Assembly: GCF_038624605.1 (NCBI RefSeq)
Contig: NZ_CP152020.1
Coordinates: forward strand, 310,001 to 374,000
DNA length: 64,000 bases
Direction: 5' to 3'
Origin: Psychrobacillus sp. FSL K6-4046
Lineage (GTDB): Bacteria; Bacillota; Bacilli; Bacillales_A; Planococcaceae
Below, one piece after another: positions 45,840-55,151 of this stretch. A program made the translations under genes and the position numbers. Below the pieces are notes generated by a model that made no database searches, was not told the DNA's origin, and worked only from the letters and a program-made list of their open reading frames with translations. The stretch's first letter is position 1, and each line of letters opens with the position of its first letter.

Positions 45840-45909
45840 CTTTACTGTGCGGGCTTGAGATATAAAGTTCAATCTTTCTTGTAAGCTTGTCATGCACTTA
45901 TTAAATTGC

Positions 45910-46488
45910 TTAGCTAAGACCAAATTCCGTTATTAAAGAGGCTAAGCCACCTTGGAAACCGCTCCCAATTGCGTTAAACTTCCACTCATTTCCGTGTCTG
46001 TATATCTCACCAACAACAAGTGCCGTTTCAATGGAAAAGTCCTCTCCCAAATCGTATCGAACTATTTCTTCATGCGTCTCGTCATTTACAATCCGGATAA
46101 AGGCATTAGAAACCTGACCAAAGTTCTGATTCCTAGCCTCTGCATCATGAATAGTAACGGTAAAAACTACTCTATGCACACCGCTAGGGACTTGTTGAAG
46201 GTTCACTAACAATTGCTCATCGTCACCATCGCCATCACCTGTGCGATTATCTCCAGTATGAACAACTGAGCCATCCTCACTTTGAAGATTGTTATAGAAG
46301 ATGAAACTTTTATCGCTTAGTGCCTTTCCATTTGAATCAACTAAGAAAGCAGAGGCGTCTAAATCAAAGTCATGACCACCACTATAGCGATTTGTATCCC
46401 AACCTAATCCAACCATAATTTTTGTTAATCCAGGATTCGTTTTTGTAAGATCAATCTTTTGTCCTTTAGATAGGTTAATAACTGACAT
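45910..46488 (-). CDS. TerD family stress protein (copy c, operon end)
   Basis: A 192-residue TerD-fold protein. It has the calcium-binding acidic signatures DFDLDASAF (about 41-49) and [14 protein letters not shown] (about 77-90), and the conserved C-terminal [11 protein letters not shown]. TerD proteins bind metal and are induced by envelope and oxidative stress; the molecular role is unsettled. Last gene of the minus-strand Ter operon, 41 bases after the TelA gene. Very similar to copy b at 53694. Confidence 0.9.
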   Translation of the reverse strand: MSVINLSKGQKIDLTKTNPGLTKIMVGLGWDTNRYSGGHDFDLDASAFLVDSNGKALSDKSFIFYNNLQSEDGSVVHTGDNRTGDGDGDDEQLLVNLQQVPSGVHRVVFTVTIHDAEARNQNFGQVSNAFIRIVNDETHEEIVRYDLGEDFSIETALVVGEIYRHGNEWKFNAIGSGFQGGLASLITEFGLS

Positions 46489-46529
46489 TTCAATTCCTCC
46501 TTTAAATTAGTGAGTACTGAGTAAGTGTT

Positions 46530-47606
46530 TTATTTTCTTTGACCATCTTCATATTTCTTTTGAAGCTCTTCTAATCGAAGACGACCTTGTTCTCTCATTT
46601 TACGGTTTTCATCTTCAATCGCCTTTGTTTCGTTCATCCCACGCATAATCGTTTCCCACGTTTGCTCAATCGTTTCAATTTTAATACTAGGCTGACCTGA
46701 CATTCTGGCGATATCTACACTTTGCCTAGAAATGTCATTCGCATTTCTTAACAGCATTTCGTTTGTTCGACGGTCTAATTCACTCATCGATTGGGCAACC
46801 AAGTTTTGTCGTTTGGCAGAAATAGCATTGATTAGACCAGTTTTAAATATAGGAATGGTAGTCACAAATGCAGAGTTAATCTTCCCTATAAGCTTGGTAT
46901 TACCTCGTTGCAGCATTCGGATTTGAGGGGCAGACTGATAGGCAACTTGTTTAGCCATTTCTAAGTCATAAATTCTTTGATCTAGTAGCTCAACGGCATT
47001 TTGAAGGGAATTTAAATCCATTAAAACAAGCTGATCGCCTCTCTCTGCTTTTTCCTGTAGGGCAGGGAGCTGCTGGCGTAACTGGTTAAGCTTTAATTCA
47101 CCTGCAACAATATATTTCTCTAGCTCCATGAAATAAGTGAAGTTTTTATCGTAGAGTTCTTCTAACGTTTGAGTAGAAGCTTTCATCTCTTTTTCATATT
47201 TCGTAATTTCAATGAAGACTTTGTCTATTTCTTTCCCCATTGTTTGATACTTATTGAAGAGCTTTTCAATTAGCTTCTCACCCTTTTTGAACACCTTGCT
47301 CAATAGAGATGGCTTTTCTACAAAATCTTTTTTATCGAACTTATCCATAATTTTACCAAGCTGTTTTAAAAGCTCGCTGGATTCTTCCATACTACTAGAT
47401 TTTATTGTGTTTAAAATTCTTCCTGTAAAAGCAGAGATTTCGTTTGCTGGCTCGCGACCAAACTCTAACAACTCTACTTGGTTCTTAGGATCAATTTTCG
47501 CAACCAATTGTAAAACCTGAGGATCTCTCTTCAATTGTGTTTTGAGTTCATTGCTTTCCTCTAAAAGCTGTTCCTTTTGGTCCATTTCTAATTTTTCTAG
47601 TTCCAA
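46530..47606 (-). CDS. TelA/YceH family toxic anion resistance protein
   Basis: A 358-residue, almost wholly helical and highly charged protein matching the TelA (KlaA/YceH) family. It includes LLEFGREPANEISAFTGRIL, the long coiled coil from about 95 to 200 and IPIFKTGLINAISAKRQN near 250. TelA proteins act with TerD and TerC in stress resistance and may bridge to the membrane. It lies 18 bases after yceG in the same order as in B. subtilis. Confidence 0.88.
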   Translation of the reverse strand: MELEKLEMDQKEQLLEESNELKTQLKRDPQVLQLVAKIDPKNQVELLEFGREPANEISAFTGRILNTIKSSSMEESSELLKQLGKIMDKFDKKDFVEKPSLLSKVFKKGEKLIEKLFNKYQTMGKEIDKVFIEITKYEKEMKASTQTLEELYDKNFTYFMELEKYIVAGELKLNQLRQQLPALQEKAERGDQLVLMDLNSLQNAVELLDQRIYDLEMAKQVAYQSAPQIRMLQRGNTKLIGKINSAFVTTIPIFKTGLINAISAKRQNLVAQSMSELDRRTNEMLLRNANDISRQSVDIARMSGQPSIKIETIEQTWETIMRGMNETKAIEDENRKMREQGRLRLEELQKKYEDGQRK

Positions 47607-47624
47607 ACTACTTCAACCCCTATA

Positions 47625-49238
47625 TCATCTAAATTTTTTAAAAATCTTACTTACTACATTCTCTTCTTTAAAAGGCTCATTGAAGGATCTATCATCCATC
47701 CAGTGCAGATCAAACATTCCTTCTTGAACCCATTTTTCTATATCCAAATGTCCTTGCGGATTTACCAATATAATATCTAAACCAAGATGATGCATGATGC
47801 ATAGAGCGTTTGCATCTGCTCTACTCAACTCGGGTCCCTTTTCTTCGTTATAAAGGAAGATAGTTGGAACAAATTGAGGGTAATCAAACGTTTGAAACAG
47901 ACGTATAACAAAATCAGGTATAAACATGGATTGAGAGAATGCATATAATTGTAATTCCTCATGTGTTTCGTTTCCCTGAGGAATAAGAATGGGATCACGC
48001 ACATGCTTAGCAATGGCTTCACCTATCGCTGTTTGTGTACCTGAAGGTAGCTTACCATAAGACCACCAATTAGAAGATTTCATAATCTCAGGATCTAACA
48101 TTCCGTCAGAGTTTAAAGCATTTCGATAATGAAAAACTGGATTTGCCTTTTGTTCCTTAGTAAATGGGAATTGACGAATCACATGGGTATCCTCTCGAGA
48201 GGTTAAGGAATGCACGTTGTTCCAAAAACGCTTTCGATTGCGGTCTATTCCCATGTATTTAGCAAAAACGACGGGAATAGTTACTTGCTGACTGCTTACT
48301 TGAAAGTGAGGCCGAATCATAGCACGTTCTTTAGCTATTAAGAATGCTTCATCCTCGGTGGTTTTTAACCTTAAGGAATTTATGGAATATGATTTAAATT
48401 GAAAAGGCTTATAAAGACCTGAATCATCGTGATGCAAGAGTTCATTTATTTCTTGAGTAGCTCTAAAAGCAACTGTACCAGCAATTTTAGGCATCTCATT
48501 TGGAAATTCACTTGGCTTGCTTGCTATTTTGGGAAATTTAAAGGAATGTTCCTCATCTATTCCAAGCATTTGCATTGGCCAGGATTCATCGCAGGGATTA
48601 AATATGACGATATGAAATCCATAAGCTCCTAAAAACTTTAGAAACCATCTCTCACTAGGAGTAGCATCACCGTACCAGAGGAAGCCGGGCAGACCAGTTT
48701 GAAAGTCTAATTTTTCTAAAACAGGCTCGACATGATTGAATATCCATTTAATCATATCAATCGTTATCCGTCGATACTCATGGTGCTGTGTCCCTTCAAC
48801 ATAGTTAGATTGGAGCTGTTTTAATAAATCGATTAAAACAATCCTTATACGTCTATTTAAATCGGTATCATTGAGTTTTGGGAGTAAAAAATGACCTTCC
48901 AAAAAGGCAACCATTCGATTCGGAGACAGTCCTTTTTCCTGGCGATGTATTTCAAAAAGCTGATTAATAGCACGTAGTTTATCAGGTGCAATATTTTTAT
49001 TAAGAGAATTAGTAAGATTAATCAGCTTACCATCAGAATCATTTAATTGTGTATGCAAAATAGTAAAATACTCATCTTCATCCATAGAAACACCAATAAA
49101 TTGGCATAATAACTGGGGATATGTCAGGCTATCTTGATCGACTGTCACTATGCTAGGGTCTTCTAAAGAGTTTTTTAGCCATTTCCCAATGTTAGATGAA
49201 TCCCACGACTGCATCCTTATTGGATTTAACTTCACCAT
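47625..49238 (-). CDS. yceG: YceG family protein
   Basis: A 537-residue cytoplasmic protein that I recognise from its place before telA/yceH and its length as the YceG family. Internal landmarks are FQTGLPGFLWYGDATPSE (about 201-218), IVIFNPCDESWP and the C-terminal VPTIFLYNEEKGPELSRADA. No catalytic motif is obvious. The family is a constant part of Bacillus Ter operons and probably acts with TelA; its activity is unknown. 15 bases separate it from the HAD gene. Confidence 0.82.
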   Translation of the reverse strand: MVKLNPIRMQSWDSSNIGKWLKNSLEDPSIVTVDQDSLTYPQLLCQFIGVSMDEDEYFTILHTQLNDSDGKLINLTNSLNKNIAPDKLRAINQLFEIHRQEKGLSPNRMVAFLEGHFLLPKLNDTDLNRRIRIVLIDLLKQLQSNYVEGTQHHEYRRITIDMIKWIFNHVEPVLEKLDFQTGLPGFLWYGDATPSERWFLKFLGAYGFHIVIFNPCDESWPMQMLGIDEEHSFKFPKIASKPSEFPNEMPKIAGTVAFRATQEINELLHHDDSGLYKPFQFKSYSINSLRLKTTEDEAFLIAKERAMIRPHFQVSSQQVTIPVVFAKYMGIDRNRKRFWNNVHSLTSREDTHVIRQFPFTKEQKANPVFHYRNALNSDGMLDPEIMKSSNWWSYGKLPSGTQTAIGEAIAKHVRDPILIPQGNETHEELQLYAFSQSMFIPDFVIRLFQTFDYPQFVPTIFLYNEEKGPELSRADANALCIMHHLGLDIILVNPQGHLDIEKWVQEGMFDLHWMDDRSFNEPFKEENVVSKIFKKFR

Positions 49239-49253
49239 GGGTTTTACCTCCTG

Positions 49254-50069
49254 TTAATACATATTATAACAAATATTATGAACTTTTTTTATTATTTCCT
49301 CACCTGCCAATACACCAGTTTGATCGGTTACTTGGACGTGAGATGGGAGGTGCGAATTATTTAATATAACTTCTCCATGCTGAGGGATGAAACCGTAATC
49401 AGCACTCAAAACCATATCTAAGTCTAATAATGAATCACCTGCTGCAATTACTGTTTCTGCCTCTACTCGATCAGCTACAAACTCAAGAGCGAGAGATTTG
49501 TTAATACAATTAGGCATTACGTACAACTTTCTTCCTTGTTTAGACAAGGTAAAGCCTTGCTTGTAAAAGAGTTGGGATAGGTCTTCCAAGTCCTCAACTG
49601 TAAATCTCTCCTCATCTATAATCATATACACAAACCAGTTCTCTGCCTGTAAGGATTTTAAGACGGAGCCTCTTTGAATATAAGGTTCAATCTGTGATAG
49701 TACGTGAGAGACAGAGGTACAGTCGTTCTCAAGCTGTACCTCTATTTTATCAGACCATTCCGGAATAGGTTTACCATTTTCTAATATTACAGCTCCATTG
49801 GAAACAATGGAGTATGTTGGCTTCTCCTGAGGATTATACAATCTAAACAAACGTTCATATTGTTTACTAGTTCTAGTTGTGACCGGCAAAAATTCAATGG
49901 AAGAGGAGAGTTCTTTAAAAATTTCTAGTCCTTCCTTGGTCATGAATGCTGTCGGATTGTTCTCACGCCACTCTACTATGGCTAGATCTTGTTCACTTAC
50001 TTCGAGACCTCTAGATTTTTTACTATATATGAGTGTTCGATCTAAATCACTCGCAAATAGAATAGTCAT
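49254..50069 (-). CDS. HAD-superfamily phosphatase of the Ter biosynthetic module
   Basis: A 271-residue HAD hydrolase. The nucleophile and acid are Asp8 and Asp10 in FASDLDRTLIYS, and the metal motif is GDSLLDLDMV (about 218-227). The C2-type cap resembles sugar-phosphate or mannosyl-phosphoglycerate phosphatases. It overlaps the StiP-like gene by 4 bases. In the published comparative analysis of Ter systems (recalled from memory) such a phosphatase belongs to a set of enzymes predicted to make a nucleoside-like metabolite. Confidence 0.82.
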   Translation of the reverse strand: MTILFASDLDRTLIYSKKSRGLEVSEQDLAIVEWRENNPTAFMTKEGLEIFKELSSSIEFLPVTTRTSKQYERLFRLYNPQEKPTYSIVSNGAVILENGKPIPEWSDKIEVQLENDCTSVSHVLSQIEPYIQRGSVLKSLQAENWFVYMIIDEERFTVEDLEDLSQLFYKQGFTLSKQGRKLYVMPNCINKSLALEFVADRVEAETVIAAGDSLLDLDMVLSADYGFIPQHGEVILNNSHLPSHVQVTDQTGVLAGEEIIKKVHNICYNMY

Positions 50070-51175
50070 ATTAATTCCTCCGATTCTATAAGCCCAATAG
50101 CACGGTAATAAAGGTCAGGGATTATTTCAATAGGTATATTTTTTTCTTGGCATAAGCTTAAAATATGCTTAACAGCTTCCTCATTTTCATCTCTTAAGAG
50201 AATTTTATGAGGTTTCCTTCTTAATAACGTTCTAGTCGTTTCCCCAATACTAGGCTTTACTTTGGTGAGGTCAGAGTTTTTGTAATATTTGTGTGCGATT
50301 TCTTGAGCTACCTGCATGCCTGACCAGGTTCTTTCGTTCTTAATAGGGAATTCATTGAACTGCTTTAGGGTATTTTCCTCTTCAGCAGAAAAATGAGCAG
50401 TTATTTGATCGACAAAAGAGTTGGACACATCCTCATCCTCAAGCTCCGCGTAATACTTGGCCCCATGAAAATCCTCTGGTGACTGATAGGCGTTATTTAG
50501 AATAGTTCTACTGATTAAGCCAGATACTGTAGAATTTAAAAAGGCATTAGGTATTAGAATATCTTCTCTTGTGCTATATAACGTTGCACATCCACCAGGA
50601 TCGGAAAGGACTGCAAGGTCATCGTTTAAGTGAAGACCTTGTTCATTCAATTGTTGAACGGATTTGGTCAACTCTTTTTGAATGGCACCTTTTCCTGTCC
50701 AACCATCTACAAATTGTAAATGATGGTTCGGGTATAAATCACGCACTGTTTTTATAGCATTTTCGTCAATCCCTTTTCCTCTTAAGATGGATACGCTAAA
50801 ATGTGGCCAGTCTAAGCCTAAAAAAGTACGAGCATATCTTCTCATTAAAATTCCTACTGGGCTTCCTGCGCGTGCCAAGGAAATGATGACGACTTGATCC
50901 GTTCCTGCATATTTGTGGACGCGTCTAGTGACAATGCCTACTAATTGAGCTATATAGCTAGAAAGCTGGTTCATAGCCTGATTGTATAAACGTAGATACT
51001 CTGGAGAGGGTCGATATTCTATAGGTAAGGACTCAGAGTAATGATGCCCTAAAGAAAATGCCTTTTCTCGATTATCTATGTTCGATTCAATTTGAATTTT
51101 GGACATATCCTTTAGTAAGAAGGTAATGTCTTCTGGTGAGTAACTAGTTTTAACTAAGTGATCAGTCTTAAGCAT
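50066..51175 (-). CDS. StiP-family phosphoribosyltransferase-like protein with PELOTA-type C-terminus
   Basis: A 369-residue protein of the family labelled 'cysteine protease StiP' in databases. Comparative work on Ter systems instead sees a PRTase-like fold fused to a PELOTA RNA-binding-like domain. Visible are VIISLARAGSPVGILMRRY (about 93-111), the PRPP-loop-like FVDGWTGKG, the DPGGCATLYSTREDILIP block and the C-terminal alpha/beta domain (about 310-365). It overlaps the PRTase-TRSP gene by 8 bases and the HAD gene by 4. I favour the PRTase interpretation. Confidence 0.8.
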   Translation of the reverse strand: MLKTDHLVKTSYSPEDITFLLKDMSKIQIESNIDNREKAFSLGHHYSESLPIEYRPSPEYLRLYNQAMNQLSSYIAQLVGIVTRRVHKYAGTDQVVIISLARAGSPVGILMRRYARTFLGLDWPHFSVSILRGKGIDENAIKTVRDLYPNHHLQFVDGWTGKGAIQKELTKSVQQLNEQGLHLNDDLAVLSDPGGCATLYSTREDILIPNAFLNSTVSGLISRTILNNAYQSPEDFHGAKYYAELEDEDVSNSFVDQITAHFSAEEENTLKQFNEFPIKNERTWSGMQVAQEIAHKYYKNSDLTKVKPSIGETTRTLLRRKPHKILLRDENEEAVKHILSLCQEKNIPIEIIPDLYYRAIGLIESEELI

Positions 51176-52535
51176 CCTCTAATCCCCCTCTGTTAGCTGG
51201 CGATGTAAGGGATAACCATGTGACCGATCCTTTGCTGTGCAAATAGCTTAGTAAAGGAGACCAGGTTTCTTTATTTTTTACAGACTCTGCTACTACTAAG
51301 ATTTGTTCAAATTCATGTTCTGCAACGTTATATAAGTATTGTTCAACACCATTTGAATCAGGCAAAATAAATTTACACTTACTTTTAATTGGATAGTGTT
51401 CTTCTTTTTTTGCAAAGATTGGGCTTCTAGTCGTTGTTTGGATCTTGGTATGTTTACCTAGTGCGAGAGCAATACGGCTTGGAATATATATGTTTTCTCC
51501 TATGCCTATTACAAGCGTTGGTTTATCCCTATCTAATTTCAGCTTCTCAAGTAATTTATGTATCCAGTCGTCCATTGCTGCATGGCTTTCACTCGTCAGG
51601 CCAAATCTACCAGTGAGAGTGCTATAAATTGCATGTTCGCTAAAATAGGGAGTGGTGCACTGAGAGGGGATGTCATCTTCTAAAGACACATGAACTTCTT
51701 CACCCCCTTTTAGATAAGGTATGACTTCCTCTTTGATGGTAGCTGTATTGTGTAGAGTGAATTGACCAGAAAGAATGGGAATTATTTCGGCATGAATCCC
51801 ATTTTGTTTCATTAAGTCAGTAAAGTTGTTTATATTTTCTACACTTCTCCAATCCAGAATAGACAATATTTTAAACTGCTTTTTTGGGAACTTTTCGTTT
51901 AAGGATATAATTAAATTGGAAAGTGTGAGACCAGAGGTTATTTCATCATCGATAAGTACAATCGTTTCCGCTTCCTTTAACACGTTCTCTGAAGCATATA
52001 CTCGGTGAGAGGTAGCATGAGAATGCTCTTCTTCAAAAACAAAAGAAGGGGAGAGATTGATGATTTCTTCACGCGTAGTATGAATATACTGAGCCTCATC
52101 GAAATGATTAAAAACAGCATGACCTAAACCGGTGGCAGTTTCTGCGAAGCCTATAAAGACAGTATTAGTCGGTAATTTAACCTTATATTTTAAAGAGCTA
52201 AGGCTAAGCGTGCGGTCTGACTGGCCGGAATCAATCATTTGAATAATTTCCATTAACTGTGGATGAGCAGGTAAACCTTCATTTTCCATTAACATAGAAG
52301 CAAGAACAGTCCCAGTTCCTAGTGAAAGAGAAGGGTCTACTGGTAGGTGTTTCCCGAGCAGGCGACTAATAAAGAGAAATTGTCTTTTTTTATTTATTCT
52401 TACTCCCATTTCAAAAAGCTTATCTGGATTAAGGTTGTATGGATTATTTTGAACATCAATGGTTAGCTTTAAATTTCCATGTAAATTATATGTTCTTGAT
52501 GTAGCCGATAAAGTCGTGTGTGGTAACATTTTCAT
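51168..52535 (-). CDS. Phosphoribosyltransferase with TRSP domain (Ter biosynthetic module)
   Basis: A 455-residue protein. Residues 1-270 are a PRTase fold with the PRPP-binding signature VLIDDEITSG at 193-202. The C-terminal TRSP domain shows its name-giving motif TTRSP at 368-372, after GENIYIPSRIALALG. It would transfer a ribose-phosphate or related group to a base. The start overlaps the CitE-like gene by 50 bases; a second ATG two codons in is also possible. Confidence 0.85.
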   Translation of the reverse strand: MKMLPHTTLSATSRTYNLHGNLKLTIDVQNNPYNLNPDKLFEMGVRINKKRQFLFISRLLGKHLPVDPSLSLGTGTVLASMLMENEGLPAHPQLMEIIQMIDSGQSDRTLSLSSLKYKVKLPTNTVFIGFAETATGLGHAVFNHFDEAQYIHTTREEIINLSPSFVFEEEHSHATSHRVYASENVLKEAETIVLIDDEITSGLTLSNLIISLNEKFPKKQFKILSILDWRSVENINNFTDLMKQNGIHAEIIPILSGQFTLHNTATIKEEVIPYLKGGEEVHVSLEDDIPSQCTTPYFSEHAIYSTLTGRFGLTSESHAAMDDWIHKLLEKLKLDRDKPTLVIGIGENIYIPSRIALALGKHTKIQTTTRSPIFAKKEEHYPIKSKCKFILPDSNGVEQYLYNVAEHEFEQILVVAESVKNKETWSPLLSYLHSKGSVTWLSLTSPANRGGLEDA

Positions 52536-53622
52536 TTAGCACCCCATATATTTCTGCTTGCGCCAGTATTTTTAAAGCCCAACTATAATGAGGTTTAACC
52601 TCATTCATTTTATTTTTTGAAGGGCTACTTAAAATTCCATTATTTCCATATCTGTTTCCAACGATCATGCTAGCGTCGTCAAACGTCTCCTTAGAAACAG
52701 GATAGACAGCATTAACGATATCTACTTGGCTTGGATGAATGCACGTTTTACCGTAAAATCCATTCAAAAGGTCTAGTTGAACTTCTTCCCATAAGATGTC
52801 CTTACTTTTATCATCAAAGTATTCAAATACAGGACCTGAAATTATAAAGTTATCCTCATAGCGTCTAAACGTGTTTAGAATTTCTGTTAAACAATCTCCA
52901 ATTAATTGTAGCTCGTAAACAGTTCTATTATATGGCCGTCTAAGGCTAAAAAGGCTAGAGAAGTCTGTTGCCCCAACTCTAATGGTTAATATGAGACGTT
53001 CGTAATTCAAGAAAATCTTATAAAGCTTTTGGAGCTCCTCTTGTCGAGACTCTTTAAAAATAATCTCTTTTGATTCAATAATAGGCAAACCATATAGCGT
53101 AACGGATCTTGCTTGGTTTAAGGAATCCAAGCATGAAAAGAAATCATTAGCATTAGTAGAATTACATTTAGGGAAGACTATACCCGTGATAAGGTCTAAA
53201 TCATTTCCTAACTGACTAGCAATTCTCTGTAACTGGTCTACGCTTCGAATTCTTATAAATAGGAGGGGCAAATCATACTGTAGGGTAGCATTTGCGCTGA
53301 TCGCTTCAGCTAAGGTGTGCAGTTGTTCTACTACATTGTTTTCGGCTTCTGTTAGCGCGTTATCTGAAATAGAATCCTCTAAACACATAATTACACTAGT
53401 AAGATTTTCAAAAGATCTCTTGATTAATTTTGAAGAAAAATTACTCATTAGGCCAGGAATATATAAAGTGGCACCCATAGCAATCCCCAATTTTAGCTTG
53501 TCTGTCGTTTTTGAAAATTCTTTAGGAGGTAGATGAAAAAAATTATTCACTTCATTTTCACTTAAACCCTTAAAATGTCTGATGGTAATCACTCCTTGAA
53601 AGAAGAAGGGGCTATAGGTCAC
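52486..53622 (-). CDS. CitE/HpcH-like aldolase or lyase of the Ter biosynthetic module
   Basis: A protein of about 365-378 residues with the TIM-barrel fold of citrate-lyase beta-like enzymes. It has VIMCLEDSISDNA (acidic metal-site region, about 78-90), LPLLFIRIRS (strand with basic residue), TIRVGATDFSSLFSLRR and GKTCIHPSQVDIVN, a strong CitE signature. The start is unsettled. GTG at 53622 has no ribosome site, while AAGGAG at 53592-53597 points to a start near 53583, where the codon is ATC. It follows an internal terminator and presumably makes or cleaves a C-C bond in the predicted nucleoside-like product. Confidence 0.8.
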   Translation of the reverse strand: MTYSPFFFQGVITIRHFKGLSENEVNNFFHLPPKEFSKTTDKLKLGIAMGATLYIPGLMSNFSSKLIKRSFENLTSVIMCLEDSISDNALTEAENNVVEQLHTLAEAISANATLQYDLPLLFIRIRSVDQLQRIASQLGNDLDLITGIVFPKCNSTNANDFFSCLDSLNQARSVTLYGLPIIESKEIIFKESRQEELQKLYKIFLNYERLILTIRVGATDFSSLFSLRRPYNRTVYELQLIGDCLTEILNTFRRYEDNFIISGPVFEYFDDKSKDILWEEVQLDLLNGFYGKTCIHPSQVDIVNAVYPVSKETFDDASMIVGNRYGNNGILSSPSKNKMNEVKPHYSWALKILAQAEIYGVLNENVTTHDFIGYIKNI

Positions 53623-53649
53623 CCAAGTTCTATTAAATATACTCTTTGT

Positions 53650-53680
53650 AAAAAAAAAGCAAGGAGAAAACCCTTGCTTT
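53650..53680 (-). terminator. Internal terminator between the TerD pair and the biosynthetic genes
   Basis: On the minus strand AAAGCAAGG / CCTTGCTTT with a 7-base loop, followed by an uninterrupted T-run. It begins 14 bases after the TerD copy b stop. As the downstream genes have no strong promoter that I can see, it probably acts as a leaky attenuator that keeps TerD output above enzyme output. Confidence 0.8.
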
Positions 53681-53693
53681 AGAAAAGATTTAA

Positions 53694-54269
53694 CTAGTTT
53701 AAGCCAAAGTCAGAAACTAAAGCTCCTAATCCACCTTGGTAGCCGCTACCAATTGCATTAAATTTCCACTCGTTATTGTGGCGATACAATTCACCTACAA
53801 CTACTGCTGTTTCAATTGAGAAATCTTCTCCTAAATCGTAGCGAATTAGTTCTTCCTGAGTGTCTGCATTGATAATTCGTACGTATGAATTATTTACTTG
53901 ACCAAAGTTTTGACCTCTAGCTTCTGCATCGTGAATAGTAATGCTAAAAGCAATTTTTTCAATAGAACTTGTAACGTTTGCAAGGTTTATATTAACTTGC
54001 TCATCATCGCCATCGCCTTCGCCTGTGCGATTATCTCCTGTATGAACAACTGCTCCATTACTACCTGAAGTATTGTTATAAAAAATAAAATCAGCCTCAG
54101 ATGCACATTTTCCACTGCTATTTAATAAGAAAACGGAAGAGTCAAGGTCGAAGTCGTTTCTGCCGTCATATTTGTTTGTATCCCAGCCTAGACCTACAAT
54201 AATGTTTGTTAACCCTGGATTACCTTTAGTTAAGTCTACCTTTTGTCCTTTAGATAAATTAATAGCCAT
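53694..54269 (-). CDS. TerD family stress protein (copy b)
   Basis: A 191-residue TerD-fold protein with the metal-binding motifs DFDLDSSVF and [14 protein letters not shown], and the ending [11 protein letters not shown]. Closely related to copy c at the operon end, so the operon probably grew by duplication. It follows copy a by 16 bases and is the last gene before the internal terminator, so it should be among the most strongly expressed. Confidence 0.9.
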   Translation of the reverse strand: MAINLSKGQKVDLTKGNPGLTNIIVGLGWDTNKYDGRNDFDLDSSVFLLNSSGKCASEADFIFYNNTSGSNGAVVHTGDNRTGEGDGDDEQVNINLANVTSSIEKIAFSITIHDAEARGQNFGQVNNSYVRIINADTQEELIRYDLGEDFSIETAVVVGELYRHNNEWKFNAIGSGYQGGLGALVSDFGLN

Positions 54270-54285
54270 GTTTATATCCCACTCC

Positions 54286-54897
54286 TTATAAGTATTTGTT
54301 TGCTATAGATGAAATATCAGTGTCTGCTGTACCTTCTCCAATAGCCGAGAATTTCCACTCTTCACCATCGCGATATAGTTCCCCAAGGAAAAGTGAAGTT
54401 TTCCCAGAATAATTATCAGAAAGATTATAATGTACTAATTCTTGTCTTGTATCGTTGTCCACTAAACGAATAAATGCATTTTTTATCAAGCCAAAATCTT
54501 GTTTTCGTTGTTTTGCTTGGTAAATATTAACGACAAATAAAAGTCTATGAACAGAACTTGCAACTGATTTAAGGTTTACGTTAATTACCTCATCGTCTCC
54601 GTCACCATCTCCGGTACGGTTGTCACCCATATGTACCACGCTGCCATTGTTAGAAGTTTTGTTTCCAAAATATATTAATTGTTGTTTGGAAGATAACTTT
54701 CCATTTTCGTTTAAAAGTAGAACTGAAGCGTCACAGTCTATAGCAGCGCCACTAGAACCACCGCCAAAAAGACTACCTAAAAACCCACCGCTTTTTTGAC
54801 TTACTGGATCCCATCCAAGTCCAACCATGACACTTTTTAAAGAAGACCTACCTTTAGTAAGATCAATTTTTTGTCCTTTTACAAGATTAATAGCCAT
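54286..54897 (-). CDS. TerD family protein with glycine-rich insertion (copy a, operon start)
   Basis: A 203-residue, diverged TerD protein and the first gene of the operon. It has MVGLGWDPV, then a Gly/Ser-rich insertion ([14 protein letters not shown], about 37-50) before [10 protein letters not shown], where the first acidic ligand pattern is weakened. [13 protein letters not shown] is intact. The C-terminus lacks the GSGYQGG tail ([18 protein letters not shown]). This type corresponds to the lead TerD gene (YceC-like) of Bacillus operons. Strong GGGGAGG ribosome site. Confidence 0.87.
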   Translation of the reverse strand: MAINLVKGQKIDLTKGRSSLKSVMVGLGWDPVSQKSGGFLGSLFGGGSSGAAIDCDASVLLLNENGKLSSKQQLIYFGNKTSNNGSVVHMGDNRTGDGDGDDEVINVNLKSVASSVHRLLFVVNIYQAKQRKQDFGLIKNAFIRLVDNDTRQELVHYNLSDNYSGKTSLFLGELYRDGEEWKFSAIGEGTADTDISSIANKYL

Positions 54898-54930
54898 TGA
54901 TAAACCTCCCCAAATTTCTTTATTTAATTA

Positions 54931-54961
54931 ATTTTACGTAACTACCGCTTAAATAGTTTCA
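54931..54961 (-). promoter_or_regulatory. ECF (sigma-W/M-type) promoter of the Ter operon
   Basis: On the minus strand TGAAAC (complement of 54956-54961), 17 bases, CGTA (complement of 54935-54938). The sigma-W consensus is TGAAAC-N16/17-CGTA. Predicted transcription starts about 30 bases before the ATG, leaving just enough room for the ribosome site. The yceC operon of B. subtilis is known to respond to sigma-W and related factors. The rest of the 254-base gap up to 55151 shows nothing firm. Confidence 0.68.
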
Positions 54962-55151
54962 TTAAGTAATAAAATTTTTATCGTTATTCATACTAATATA
55001 TTTTAACGGTTTACATGGGAAATTGGAAATATATAAGCCGATATCAGAACAAAGACTGTGACAATTTAAATTCGGTATCTGCTTTCTCCTGAAGTTTTCA
55101 GCAGAGCCACGCAGAAGTTAAGTGTGAGTCACTTGTTGCTTCATCCGAGCT

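Noticed and set aside
45910-54897. Possible horizontal acquisition of the Ter operon
   Set aside because: No flanking repeats, integrase, tRNA or visible composition change; codon use looks like the neighbours by eye.
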